A stretch of DNA of 13,813 nucleotides from Synechococcus sp. CO36386bin_37 (GCA_011525445.1 WTGE01000480.1:1-13813); one strand, 5' to 3'. Positions 1 to 7,613 are shown, numbered from the stretch's first letter. The notes: generated by a model from the letters alone, not told the origin. Numbers and translations: made by a program.

Positions 1-2
1 AG

Positions 3-254
3 GAGGATGAACTTGTTGGGCTGCGTGTGCTGGGTGCTGGCGAAGAATTGCTTTTGGTAAGTGAAAAAGGTGTGATCGTGCGCACCAGTGCTGACGCTAT
101 TCCTCAACAGTCTCGTGCCGCCACCGGAGTACGTCTGCAGCGACTCGACAAGGGTGATCGTCTGGCTGATGTGGTTCTGGTACCACCCGAAGCGGAATCC
201 GATGACGACGGCAATGCTCAAGCTTTGGGTCAGGACCATTTCCCTGAGGCTTGA
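3..254 (+). CDS. gyrA: DNA gyrase subunit A, C-terminal end (partial)
   Basis: This is the 3' end of a gene that begins upstream of the window; the reading frame is open from base 3 to the TGA at 252-254. The 83 visible residues carry the C-terminal beta-propeller pattern of GyrA: a strand LLLVSEKGVIVRT, then a segment ending ATGVRLQRLDKGDRLADV, then an acidic tail. In the family this propeller wraps DNA so that the GyrA2-GyrB2 enzyme can introduce negative supercoils. The breakage-reunion domain with the catalytic tyrosine lies outside the window. ParC has a similar propeller, but the RLDKGDRLADV ending is typical of GyrA in cyanobacteria. The stop codon overlaps the start of the following cyclase gene by one base, suggesting co-transcription. 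Confidence 0.88.
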   Translation, partial: EDELVGLRVLGAGEELLLVSEKGVIVRTSADAIPQQSRAATGVRLQRLDKGDRLADVVLVPPEAESDDDGNAQALGQDHFPEA

Positions 255-1480
255 TGTTGGCTGAAGCGACCGATGTTTTGGTGATCGGGGGTGGTCCAGC
301 TGCTCTTTGTATCGCGTCTGAATTGCATCAAAGAGGCGTCGTGGTTGAAGGTATCGCACCCCATCCGGTCCACAGCTTCTGGCCCAATACCTACGGGATC
401 TGGGCAAGGGAACTCGAGCTTTTAGGCCTTGACCATTTGCTTGAGCACCGTTGGAGCAAAACTTGCAGTTTTTTCGGTTCTGGTGGATCTCCTATGGAGG
501 ATCAACCCACATGGCATGGAATTGATTACGGCCTGTTGAATCGTCGCAAACTTCAGCAGTACTGGTTAGGGCGTTGCTCTGGTATGACCTGGCACCAAGA
601 CAGCATCGTGGGGGTCGATTCCCAGGCCCATTCCAGCGTGGTTGAAACAGCTTCTGGGGATCGGTTTCAGGCGCGTCTGGTGATTGATGCAACGGGGCAT
701 CGCAATGGATTGGTGCGTCGGCCCGATCGGGGACCTGTGGCCGGACAAGCTGCCTATGGCGTGGTGGGACGCTTCAACAAACCACCAGTGAAGTCCGGTC
801 AGTTCGTGTTGATGGATTTTCGCTGTGATCATCTAAAGGGGGAGCAACGCGACCAACCACCCACCTTTTTGTACGCCATGGATTTTGGGAAAGGGGTGTA
901 TTTCCTGGAGGAGACGTCGTTGGCGTTGGCACCTCCAGTGCCGGAAGCTGTTTTGAAGCAACGATTGCACCAACGCTTGGCTCACTCCGGTGTAGCGATC
1001 ACGGAGGTGATCGAAGAAGAGCACTGCTTGTTTCCTATGAACTTGCCGTTGCCTGATCGCAATCAACCTGTATTGGCTTTTGGTGGCGCTGCAAGCATGG
1101 TGCACCCCGCTTCGGGCTACATGATTGGCGCATTACTGAGGCGCGGCCCGGGTCTGGCGGAAGCGGTCGCGAATGCACTGAATCAACAGCCAAGAATGGG
1201 ATCGGAGGCCTTGGCACGGGTTGGTTGGAGAACGCTTTGGCCCATGGAAATGGTGCTGCGTCATCGTCTTTTTCAGTTTGGTCTTGGGCGCTTGATGGGC
1301 TTTGACGAGTGCCTTCTGCGCCGACATTTCACCAGCTTCTTTCAATTGCCAGAGGAGGATTGGATTGGTTTCCTCACCAACACTTTGCCCCTGCCAAAGT
1401 TGATGGGTGTCATGCTGAAATTATTTTCACTAGCACCCTGGGATGTCAGAAGGGGTTTGATCCTCGGAGCACCTCGATAG
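254..1480 (+). CDS. crtL: lycopene cyclase, plant-type FAD/NAD(P) family (probably beta)
   Basis: This enzyme forms ionone rings on lycopene, a step towards beta-carotene and zeaxanthin (or the alpha series), and is membrane-associated. The 408-residue product fits the CrtL family. The N-terminus has the dinucleotide-binding motif DVLVIGGGPAA (residues 7-17). LVIDATGH (about 142-149) is the second FAD-binding segment. The cyclase signature FLEETS lies at about 217-222, followed by an FPMNLPLP segment and GGAASMVHPASGYM. I chose the ATG at 254 over the TTG at 251: GAGG sits 4 bases upstream, and the ATG shares its A with the gyrA stop. Marine picocyanobacteria carry two related cyclases (beta and epsilon/bifunctional). 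FLEETS followed by a MVHP(S)GYM-like segment resembles beta cyclases more, but I cannot exclude the paralogue from sequence alone. Confidence 0.9.
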   Translation: MLAEATDVLVIGGGPAALCIASELHQRGVVVEGIAPHPVHSFWPNTYGIWARELELLGLDHLLEHRWSKTCSFFGSGGSPMEDQPTWHGIDYGLLNRRKLQQYWLGRCSGMTWHQDSIVGVDSQAHSSVVETASGDRFQARLVIDATGHRNGLVRRPDRGPVAGQAAYGVVGRFNKPPVKSGQFVLMDFRCDHLKGEQRDQPPTFLYAMDFGKGVYFLEETSLALAPPVPEAVLKQRLHQRLAHSGVAITEVIEEEHCLFPMNLPLPDRNQPVLAFGGAASMVHPASGYMIGALLRRGPGLAEAVANALNQQPRMGSEALARVGWRTLWPMEMVLRHRLFQFGLGRLMGFDECLLRRHFTSFFQLPEEDWIGFLTNTLPLPKLMGVMLKLFSLAPWDVRRGLILGAPR

Positions 1481-1584
1481 CCAAAAGCCATGACCTGATT
1501 TTTTCAGTGATTGAGGGCAATTCGGCTTGAGTGGAATGGGTCTTTATCAATGAAACGACTGGCGATCCATCTGTTCCTTTCCTG

Positions 1585-3159
1585 TCAAAAATCAATCGGA
1601 ACCTGAGCCCAATCTGCAGGTTGGATCAAAGGAAAAAGCGAGTCCTCAGCTTCAACCTCGACGAGCCACGATTCACTCATCCTGTCTTGGCCATTGATGC
1701 AGGCCATCAACGTCCAAAACCTCCCGAGGTGTCGCTGGATTCGTTCTTTGGCTAAGTCCGTTGTTGTGCCAGCCCTGAGGATGAAACTCCAGTCGGATGA
1801 CTGAGCCAACAACAATTCACGTCCGGCTTGATTCAGCATCCGCAGGCCCAGTTCACTACCCACTCCCCGACTGCAGCGTTCCTTCATCGCTCGGCCAGCA
1901 CGGCTCCATTCTGGAATGATCCAGGCATTGCTGTCGTTGAGCCAGTAATCATGGAAACCACCCTGTCCCCAGCTGGAGGGGGAGGGGTCACAGATTTGAA
2001 GCTTCGGCTGTTGATTCAGCACGCCGCGCAAGGTGGTGAACCTCACTTGCTGTTCGGATCCTTGCCGGAACAACTCAGCTAAAAAGGTTGGCCCTTCAAA
2101 CCACCAATGCCCAAATAATTCAGCATCGAATGGCGCCACCAGCAACGGTTCGGTATCCATGCGGGAATCGAGGGCCTCCAGTTGGTTGCGTCGCCCTTGG
2201 AGGTAATGCTTGGCGTGGTCTTTTGTGCGTGCTTCTGCGATCTGGGGGTCGTAGGGCTGCTTGGCATCAAGCGGAGCATGTTGATCACTGACGCGATGCA
2301 GTTTGAGCCCGAGCGGTCGTTGCGTAGGTAACCCATGGGATTCAATCTGGTCTGGAGCAAGATCCCAGCCCAGGTCGCGATGGAATTCCCTGTAGACAGG
2401 GTCTCCCGGGTAGCCATCGCGGGCTGACCAAACCGGCAAGGTTGCATCGCTATCACGGCCGAAAAAAGCAACACCTTGGCGACTGCAAATTGGTGCGTAG
2501 ACGCCATATCGGGGTCTCGGCCTGGCGTGAAGAAGTCCGTGACCATCCAGGACTGCGTAACGCAATCCCGCATCTCGCATCCAGCGATCGAGTCCTTCGT
2601 AATAGGCACATTCCGGCAGCCAGATACCAAGAGGCCGTTCGCCAGTCAGACGCTTGTGTTCACGTACGGCAGTCCGCAACTGGGCTCGTATCGCTTCAGG
2701 ATGTTCACGAAGCAGGGGTAGATAACCATGAGTTGCTCCACAGGTGAGTAGGTCAAGCACACCTTGTTGTTGAAGCGTCCGGAAGCGGCTGATGAGGTCT
2801 CCGTTGCTGTTCTGCCAGCTCTGGAGATAACGCTCAAAACTCTCCTGCAGATGCTTGGCGGCTGGTTTGTGATCCCTGGGAGCCAGTTGCAGCAATCGAA
2901 GTCGAGAGTTGACCCAATCGGGGAAGCGTTGATGGAGTGTGGTGTCTGCCAGGAGCGACAACAGGGTCGGTGAGATCCCCATCGTGAGCTGAGCGTGCTG
3001 AAGTGGATCACCTGCAGCGGCCTCAAGCATTTCCAACAGAGGCAGATAGCACTCGATCAGGGCCTGAAAAAACCAGTCCTCTTCTAGGGAGTTCGCCTCA
3101 TTTGCCCTCACATAAGGGAGGTGCGCATGCAGGACAAGAGCAAGTGCTCCTTGGGCCAA
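1585..3159 (-). CDS. glycoside hydrolase family 57 protein, probable 1,4-alpha-glucan branching enzyme
   Basis: The 524-residue protein has the GH57 conserved regions in order: HAHLPY (11-16), TCGATHG (139-145), GIWLPECAY with the expected nucleophile Glu183, and FDAELFGHWWFEGP with the expected acid/base Asp345. SSWGQGGFHDYWLN (395-408) and QSSDWSFIL (453-461) follow in the C-terminal helical domain typical of the DUF1957-type branching enzymes. These enzymes make alpha-1,6 branches in glycogen in the cytoplasm, but GH57 also includes amylases and 4-alpha-glucanotransferases, so the exact activity is inferred. The start is a TTG: an in-frame TGA (3165-3163) lies two codons upstream, the conserved domain begins at residue 4, and GGGAG sits 8 bases before the TTG. 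It is convergent with crtL and divergent from leuA. Confidence 0.88.
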   Translation of the reverse strand: MAQGALALVLHAHLPYVRANEANSLEEDWFFQALIECYLPLLEMLEAAAGDPLQHAQLTMGISPTLLSLLADTTLHQRFPDWVNSRLRLLQLAPRDHKPAAKHLQESFERYLQSWQNSNGDLISRFRTLQQQGVLDLLTCGATHGYLPLLREHPEAIRAQLRTAVREHKRLTGERPLGIWLPECAYYEGLDRWMRDAGLRYAVLDGHGLLHARPRPRYGVYAPICSRQGVAFFGRDSDATLPVWSARDGYPGDPVYREFHRDLGWDLAPDQIESHGLPTQRPLGLKLHRVSDQHAPLDAKQPYDPQIAEARTKDHAKHYLQGRRNQLEALDSRMDTEPLLVAPFDAELFGHWWFEGPTFLAELFRQGSEQQVRFTTLRGVLNQQPKLQICDPSPSSWGQGGFHDYWLNDSNAWIIPEWSRAGRAMKERCSRGVGSELGLRMLNQAGRELLLAQSSDWSFILRAGTTTDLAKERIQRHLGRFWTLMACINGQDRMSESWLVEVEAEDSLFPLIQPADWAQVPIDF

Positions 3160-3167
3160 TGCTCACG

Positions 3168-3172
3168 CTCCC
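3168..3172 (-). promoter_or_regulatory. ribosome binding site deciding the TTG start of the GH57 gene
   Basis: On the minus strand these bases read GGGAG and lie 8 bases before the TTG at 3159. With the in-frame stop just upstream and no ATG before the first conserved motif, this supports TTG as the real start. Confidence 0.6.
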
Positions 3173-3290
3173 GATCGATCGTTTGAATGTACCGGTATTC
3201 CTTCAACAGGCCGCTGTCTCGTAACGCCCATCTGGACTTAGACTGATCTAACTCATAGTCATTCCGACTAAAACTGCCGAGCCTCCAGCT

Positions 3291-4913
3291 ATGGCCAAGG
3301 ATCCAGGCCGCGTTCTGATTTTCGACACCACTCTTAGGGATGGTGAACAATCTCCAGGTGCAAGCCTCAATCTCGAGGAGAAGTTGGCGATTGCTCAGCA
3401 GCTGGCACGTCTGGGTGTGGATGTCATCGAGGCTGGGTTTCCGTTCGCTAGCTCGGGTGATTTCGCTGCCGTGCATCGCATTGCCCAGCAGGTTGGTGGT
3501 GAAAATGGCCCCACAATATGTGGTTTGGCCCGAGCGTCTCGTGGTGACATCAAGGCCTGTGCTGATGCTGTGGCTCCAGCACCCAAGCGGCGTATTCATA
3601 CATTCATTGCGACCTCTGATATTCACCTTGAGCACAAGCTGCGCAAAAGTCGCAAGGACGTTCTCAGCATTGTGCCCGACATGGTGGCCTATGCCCGATC
3701 ATTCGTGGATGACGTTGAATTCTCTTGTGAAGATGCGGGTCGCAGTGATCCTGAGTTCTTGTATGAGGTGATCCAGGCGGCGATTGCCGCTGGAGCTAGC
3801 ACTGTGAACATTCCAGACACGGTTGGTTACACCACGCCTTCAGAATTCGGCAGCCTGATTGAAGGGATTGATCGTCATGTTCCCAACATCGATGATGCCG
3901 TGATTTCCGTGCATGGCCACAACGATCTGGGTCTTGCAGTGGCCAATTTCCTTGAAGCAGTCAAATCGGGTGCTCGTCAGTTGGAGTGCACGGTGAATGG
4001 AATCGGCGAGCGAGCCGGTAATGCCGCCCTAGAGGAGTTGGTGATGGCAATGCATGTACGCAGACGATTTTTTAATCCCTATCTTGGGCGAGAAGAGGAT
4101 TCACCAACGCCACTCACTGCTGTCCGGACTGAAGAGATCACCAAGACGTCGCGTTTGGTTTCCAATCTCACCGGCATGGTGGTTCAACCGAACAAAGCCA
4201 TTGTCGGCGCCAATGCCTTTGCTCATGAATCGGGGATTCACCAGGACGGTGTGCTCAAAAACAGGCTGACCTACGAGATTGTCGATGCCCGCACTGTGGG
4301 ATTGACCGACAATCGAATCTCCTTAGGCAAGCTCAGCGGTCGCAGCGCTGTTCGTGCTCGCTTGGAGGAGCTGGGTTATGACCTCAGCCGAGAGGATCTT
4401 GATGACGCATTTGCGCGTTTCAAGGATCTTGCCGATCGCAAAAGGGAGATCACGGACCGCGATCTTGAATCGATCGTGAGCTTTCAGGTGCAGCAGCCTG
4501 ATGCGCGCTATCAGCTCAAGTTGGTGCAAGTAAGTTGTGGAAGCAGTCTTCAGCCAACTGCCACTTTGACTCTTGCGAATGAGGACGGCCAGGAGCAAAC
4601 GGCTGCTGCCATCGGGACCGGACCAGTCGATGCGGTGTGCAGAGCTCTCAATCAATTGGCTGGTGAGCCCAATGAACTGGTTGAGTTCTCAGTGAAATCG
4701 GTCACCGAAGGGATTGATGCGATGGGTGATGTCACCATTCGTCTGCGTCGTGATGGCCAGCTCTATTCAGGGCATTCCGCCCACACCGATGTGGTGGTTG
4801 CTGCTGCGGAGGCCTTTGTGAATGCCTTGAATCGCCTCGTCGCAGGCACGGCAGGTCCGACCATCCATCCTCAGCGGGATATGGCCGAACTGGATGCCAA
4901 TCCTGTTTATTAG
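3291..4913 (+). CDS. leuA: 2-isopropylmalate synthase
   Basis: LeuA condenses acetyl-CoA with 2-oxoisovalerate to give 2-isopropylmalate, the first committed step of leucine synthesis, in the cytosol. The 540-residue length matches the long bacterial type with a regulatory domain. The catalytic barrel shows [12 protein letters not shown] (12-23), the metal-binding HGHND (208-212), NGIGERAGN (236-244) and HESGIHQDG (312-320). From about residue 390 follows a C-terminal region consistent with the allosteric leucine-binding domain, with an alanine-rich [21 protein letters not shown] segment near the end. Citramalate synthases and homocitrate synthases share the barrel, but length and the overall match favour LeuA. 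The ATG at 3291 directly precedes the conserved N-terminus, although no clear Shine-Dalgarno is visible. Its 131-base divergent spacer with the GH57 gene should hold both promoters. Confidence 0.97.
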   Translation: MAKDPGRVLIFDTTLRDGEQSPGASLNLEEKLAIAQQLARLGVDVIEAGFPFASSGDFAAVHRIAQQVGGENGPTICGLARASRGDIKACADAVAPAPKRRIHTFIATSDIHLEHKLRKSRKDVLSIVPDMVAYARSFVDDVEFSCEDAGRSDPEFLYEVIQAAIAAGASTVNIPDTVGYTTPSEFGSLIEGIDRHVPNIDDAVISVHGHNDLGLAVANFLEAVKSGARQLECTVNGIGERAGNAALEELVMAMHVRRRFFNPYLGREEDSPTPLTAVRTEEITKTSRLVSNLTGMVVQPNKAIVGANAFAHESGIHQDGVLKNRLTYEIVDARTVGLTDNRISLGKLSGRSAVRARLEELGYDLSREDLDDAFARFKDLADRKREITDRDLESIVSFQVQQPDARYQLKLVQVSCGSSLQPTATLTLANEDGQEQTAAAIGTGPVDAVCRALNQLAGEPNELVEFSVKSVTEGIDAMGDVTIRLRRDGQLYSGHSAHTDVVVAAAEAFVNALNRLVAGTAGPTIHPQRDMAELDANPVY

Positions 4914-4919
4914 AAGTCC

Positions 4920-5756
4920 ATGCTGCTCAAATCCAGAGTTCGCCCGGCTCCTCTTCTGCAGTTAGTGCTGCTGATCCTGCTGGCAATAGCTGTGTTGGTC
5001 CCTCTCCTTTGGTTGGTGAGCACCTCACTGAAAGGCCCTGCGGAAGATATTTTCACGAGTCCTCCTGCGCTCATCCCCACTCAGCCCAGTTTGGATGCCT
5101 ATGGACGGCTCTTTCGTGACAATCCTCTCTGGACTTACATCTTCAACAGTTCAGTGGTCAGCTTTTTTGCAGTAGTGGCGAATCTGCTGTTCTGCTCCTT
5201 GGCGGCTTATCCACTGGCTCGCATGCGATTTTTTGGTCGGGGACTGGTTTTGGCACTCGTGGTGGCAACGATTCTGATCCCCTTTCAGGTGGTGATGATC
5301 CCCCTTTATCTCCTGATGGTTCAGCTCGGTTTACGGAATACTCTGATGGCGTTGGTCATTCCCCAGGCAGCTACCGCCTTTGGGTTGTATCTTCTCCGTC
5401 AAAGTTTTCTAGGTGTACCGGTCGAGCTTGAGGAAGCTGCGCGTATGGATGGGTGCAACAAGCTCGGAGAGTGGTGGAACGTGATGATTCCTGCTGCTCG
5501 TGCTGACTTGATCACCTTGGCGATGTTTGTGTTCATTGGCACCTGGAGTGATTTCCTTTGGCCCTTGGTGATTCTTGATGATCCTGCTCTCTTCACACTG
5601 CCACTTGGGTTGCAGCAATTGGCCAGCAGTTTCTCACTGGACTGGAGGATTGTTGCGGCCGGCTCGGTGGTCTCGATCTTGCCCGTGCTTGTGATGTTTG
5701 TGCTGCTCCAGCGTTTCATTCTTCCCAACGCCAGCGGGGATGCCGTCAAGGGATAG
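4920..5756 (+). CDS. ABC transporter permease, carbohydrate type (MalG/UgpE-like)
   Basis: The 278-residue integral membrane protein belongs to the CUT1-type sugar ABC permeases that form the transmembrane channel together with a second permease. Visible hydrophobic segments lie near residues 13-36, 78-99, 108-133, 141-160, 196-219 and 244-267. The EAA loop that docks the ATPase is at about 171-191 (EEAARMDG..., ending in MIP). Family members import disaccharides, glycerol-3-phosphate or compatible solutes such as glucosylglycerol; the substrate cannot be read from this gene. No partner permease, binding protein or ATPase is in the window, so it must work with genes located elsewhere. It starts 6 bases after the leuA stop, suggesting one transcript, though the two functions are unrelated. 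Confidence 0.92.
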   Translation: MLLKSRVRPAPLLQLVLLILLAIAVLVPLLWLVSTSLKGPAEDIFTSPPALIPTQPSLDAYGRLFRDNPLWTYIFNSSVVSFFAVVANLLFCSLAAYPLARMRFFGRGLVLALVVATILIPFQVVMIPLYLLMVQLGLRNTLMALVIPQAATAFGLYLLRQSFLGVPVELEEAARMDGCNKLGEWWNVMIPAARADLITLAMFVFIGTWSDFLWPLVILDDPALFTLPLGLQQLASSFSLDWRIVAAGSVVSILPVLVMFVLLQRFILPNASGDAVKG

Positions 5757-5760
5757 GACT

Positions 5761-6153
5761 TCAATCAACGAATTCATTCTTTGGTTCCTGTTGGGCTGGT
5801 GGTGGAGCAAACGCACTGGGTCTTGATTGACGTCGCCATTGCGTTGTCAACTGCTGTTGCGATCGTCTGAGTCCGCTGATCTGTGTCTCAAGCGATTCCT
5901 GGCGTCGTTGGAGGAACTCAAGCTGTTCTGTCACTAAGTTATTGGTGCTGGCAGGCTTTGACTGCTGTTCAAGCTCATGGAGTTGAAGGCGCAGGTCACG
6001 TATCGCCTCTGTTTGATGTCGCAGTCCTTGCCAGAGTCCCAGAAACAGCAGGGTGAGCATTGGTAAGGCAATTGCCTCGATGACACGCCATCGGAAAGCC
6101 ATGGTCTGCTTGAAGGCTTGTTTGTGATCAGAGCATGATTGCTGATTTGGCAT
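5761..6153 (-). CDS. small one-TM coiled-coil protein, function unknown
   Basis: I do not recognise this 130-residue protein. The N-terminal 22 residues are polar, followed by one membrane helix (about 25-43, IEAIALPMLTLLFLGLW). A charged, glutamine- and leucine-rich stretch follows (about 44-110), with heptad-like spacing of leucines and a break at SKPASTNN, then a proline-rich tail (FAPPPAQQEP). This looks like a membrane-anchored coiled coil. A longer frame opens at a TTG (6168), but the ATG at 6153 is preferred because a perfect GGAGG lies 8 bases upstream of it. Its stop lies only 4 bases from the convergent permease stop. It is divergent from the Nif11-domain gene with a 92-base spacer. 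Confidence 0.72.
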   Translation of the reverse strand: MPNQQSCSDHKQAFKQTMAFRWRVIEAIALPMLTLLFLGLWQGLRHQTEAIRDLRLQLHELEQQSKPASTNNLVTEQLEFLQRRQESLETQISGLRRSQQQLTTQWRRQSRPSAFAPPPAQQEPKNEFVD

Positions 6154-6161
6154 GAGAACCG

Positions 6162-6166
6162 CCTCC
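6162..6166 (-). promoter_or_regulatory. ribosome binding site deciding the start of the coiled-coil gene
   Basis: On the minus strand these bases read GGAGG, 8 bases before the ATG at 6153. The site overlaps the alternative TTG start at 6168, so it argues for the shorter protein. Confidence 0.65.
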
Positions 6167-6245
6167 AACCGGTGTGGGGTGTGTGGGTTCTGAGCGTTGA
6201 TGGGTTGGCGTGCTGGAGTAGGTCCATCGCATTGATCACTGGGTT

Positions 6246-6491
6246 ATGTCGCTGCACGATCTCGACCAATTGCTGGATGCGCGTGATCAGGATCCAGCCC
6301 TGGCTGAGCAGCTCGCCCATCCACTGTCCTTGGAGGACTTGATCGGTCTGGCCGAGTCTCGTGGTCTCACCATCACAGAGGACGACATTTTTCAAGCGCA
6401 GGAGCGTGAGCAGACCAAGGCCAGTGCGGCTGATCTTCAGCAAAAAATGGCCCCGGAATCACGCCGGCTCAGGCACTTCATTCCAGGTTGA
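6246..6491 (+). CDS. Nif11-domain small protein, no core-peptide cysteines
   Basis: This 81-residue acidic protein matches the Nif11 pattern: a helix DLDQLLDARDQDPALAEQL, then a segment beginning SLEDLIGLAESRG and running LTITEDDIFQAQ. In marine picocyanobacteria this domain is best known as the leader of lanthipeptide (prochlorosin) precursors. Here the C-terminal part (about 58-81, ending RRLRHFIPG) has no cysteine, almost no Ser/Thr and no double-Gly cleavage site, so it is unlikely to be a lanthipeptide substrate. It is better called a stand-alone Nif11 protein of unknown role. No lanthionine synthetase or exporter gene is nearby. The ATG at 6246 lacks a strong Shine-Dalgarno. The ferredoxin gene follows after 87 bases on the same strand. 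Confidence 0.75.
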   Translation: MSLHDLDQLLDARDQDPALAEQLAHPLSLEDLIGLAESRGLTITEDDIFQAQEREQTKASAADLQQKMAPESRRLRHFIPG

Positions 6492-6578
6492 TTTGACTTC
6501 AACGGAGTTTGGGATCTCTGACGATTCAATGCCAACCCAATAAACCCCGTTATCAAGTAAGTGAACTCTTCCTGAGTC

Positions 6579-6860
6579 ATGGCTTCTTTCACAATCAACA
6601 TCGAAGGTGGATCCAGCTTCAGTTGCGCTGATGATCAATACATTCTTGATGCTGCTGAAGAGCAAGGCATCGACTTGGCTTATTCCTGTCGTGCAGGTGC
6701 ATGCAGCACTTGTGCCGGAAAAGTGCTCGACGGAAGTGTCGATCAGGCCGACCAAAGTTTCCTTGATGATGAACAGATGTCCAAAGGCTTTGCGTTGCTT
6801 TGTGTGAGTTATCCCCTCAGTGATTGTTCGATCAAAACCGATGTCGAAGATGAGCTCTAG
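6579..6860 (+). CDS. petF: [2Fe-2S] ferredoxin, plant type
   Basis: This is a small soluble electron carrier that accepts electrons from photosystem I and passes them to ferredoxin-NADP reductase and other enzymes. The 93-residue protein has the four cluster ligands: Cys37, Cys42 and Cys45 in [13 protein letters not shown], and Cys75 in [16 protein letters not shown] (58-66) and the acidic C-terminus (DVEDEL) are typical. Compared with the usual 97-99 residues of the major photosynthetic ferredoxin, the first beta-turn region is some 4-5 residues shorter. Two extra cysteines (16, 83) are present. It may therefore be a secondary ferredoxin paralogue rather than the main PSI acceptor, and the petF symbol is used in the family sense. 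The ATG at 6579 starts at the conserved N-terminal MASF. Its stop overlaps a convergent gene. Confidence 0.93.
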   Translation: MASFTINIEGGSSFSCADDQYILDAAEEQGIDLAYSCRAGACSTCAGKVLDGSVDQADQSFLDDEQMSKGFALLCVSYPLSDCSIKTDVEDEL

Positions 6861-7063
6861 AGAAGTTTGATCACATCAGGGGTTTCCCCGTGTGTTTGGC
6901 CGATCAGAATGGCGTGGTTGACCGCCCCTTCATGGCTGTGGAAATTCCAGGCGGCGTCAACGCTGGATACCCCTTCAATCGATTGGGTTTCCTGGTTGAC
7001 GCTGAGGTAGCTCCCAGTGCAGTTCTCACGGAGTACATAGCGTTCAGCAACAGGTGTTTTCAC
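6857..7063 (-). CDS. small conserved-looking protein, unknown function
   Basis: This 68-residue polar protein has no membrane segment: a beginning [16 protein letters not shown], then [19 protein letters not shown], then DVIKLL at the end. The pattern of alternating hydrophobics followed by a helix suggests a small alpha/beta fold. I do not recognise a named family. The only possible start after the upstream in-frame TAA (7093-7091) is the GTG at 7063, and no clear Shine-Dalgarno precedes it. Its TAG stop and the petF TAG stop share the palindrome CTAG (6857-6860). It may follow the larger minus-strand gene at 7149-7613 in one transcript, 85 bases downstream of its stop. Confidence 0.6.
   Translation of the reverse strand: MKTPVAERYVLRENCTGSYLSVNQETQSIEGVSSVDAAWNFHSHEGAVNHAILIGQTHGETPDVIKLL
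6872..6894 (+). terminator. possible stem-loop just after petF
   Basis: CACA (6872-6875) can pair with TGTG (6891-6894), and GGGG (6879-6882) pairs with CCCC (6886-6889) around a TTT loop, leaving a small internal loop. It starts 12 bases after the petF stop and is followed by only three T residues. It is therefore a weak candidate terminator for petF that lies inside the convergent gene. Confidence 0.22.
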
Positions 7064-7148
7064 GGGATTGCATTCAGTCTTGTCACTGGGTTAGCGGCAG
7101 CTGAACTCTGTTCTTACCGGTTACAGGATTTCATCAGTTTTCTTTTTT

Positions 7149-7613
7149 TTAGTGTGACTGATCACTCTCTGCAGCGTCAGGTTGTCGGGTTGTGAATGGA
7201 GATCGCCTCGTCCAGATCAAACCTGCTGGAGCTTCCCCTTGTTGCTGGTGGCCGCTGTTTCTGAACCAAGGAGTCTCCATAGGCGAAAATGTTTTGGCGT
7301 TGAGTGCCCAAGTGTTCGCGAGATAGTCGCTAATCAGTTGCTCTGGAGCTGCTCGGTCCGATTGCCAGTGCACCAACGCCAGACGTGTGGGCCGAATTGT
7401 GACCACCGCAATCTGTCCTGTAGCTGTTTCAGGATCTGGTTCCACCCACTCCTGAATCTGTTCGGCTGCCACGAACAACCGCAGTGGCCCCTCATAGTCG
7501 CGCCCGTCAAGGGGGTATTTGTCTAGATACAGCCTTCGCGCTCGTTTGAACAAAGCGGAAGGGGCGCGTTTCATCAACTGCTCAAAAGCAGCCTGTAGGT
7601 GAAGGTGGTCCAA
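7149..7613 (-). CDS. hypothetical soluble protein, unknown function
   Basis: I do not recognise this protein of up to 154 residues. It begins with a basic helical stretch (AAFEQLMKRAPSALFKRARR), then has mixed alpha/beta sequence including LRLFVAAEQIQEWVEPDP and IAVVTIRPTRLALVHWQS. The C-terminus is polar and probably disordered. There is no signal peptide or membrane helix. The frame opens at a TTG (7613) after an in-frame TGA, with no good Shine-Dalgarno. The ATG at 7574, with GAG 6 bases upstream, is a real alternative and would give 141 residues. I give the longer version because the residues before that ATG look like part of the same helix. It is divergent from the gene starting near 7687. 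Confidence 0.62.
   Translation of the reverse strand: MDHLHLQAAFEQLMKRAPSALFKRARRLYLDKYPLDGRDYEGPLRLFVAAEQIQEWVEPDPETATGQIAVVTIRPTRLALVHWQSDRAAPEQLISDYLANTWALNAKTFSPMETPWFRNSGHQQQGEAPAGLIWTRRSPFTTRQPDAAESDQSH

Noticed and set aside
1531..1755. Plus-strand open frame of 74 codons between crtL and the GH57 gene, running into GH57 antisense
   Set aside because: It mostly mirrors the 3' end of the well-supported GH57 gene and shows no family pattern or ribosome site.
2079..2630. 183-codon open frame on the same strand as GH57 in another frame
   Set aside because: It lies fully inside the GH57 coding region, whose catalytic motifs are intact in the main frame, so this is a shadow.
3239..3244. 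TAGACT as a -10 box for leuA
   Set aside because: No acceptable -35 sequence lies 16-18 bases upstream, so I could not support it as a promoter.
6246..6491. Prochlorosin/lanthipeptide precursor
   Set aside because: The C-terminal region has no cysteine and no leader-cleavage motif, and no modification enzyme is present.
6493..6498. TTGACT as a -35 box for petF
   Set aside because: No -10-like sequence stands at the right distance downstream (about 16-18 bases).
7139..7150. T-rich run on the plus strand as an intrinsic terminator
   Set aside because: The preceding pairing (CTGT/ACAG with an 11-base loop) is weak and not adjacent to the T run, and no plus-strand gene ends nearby.
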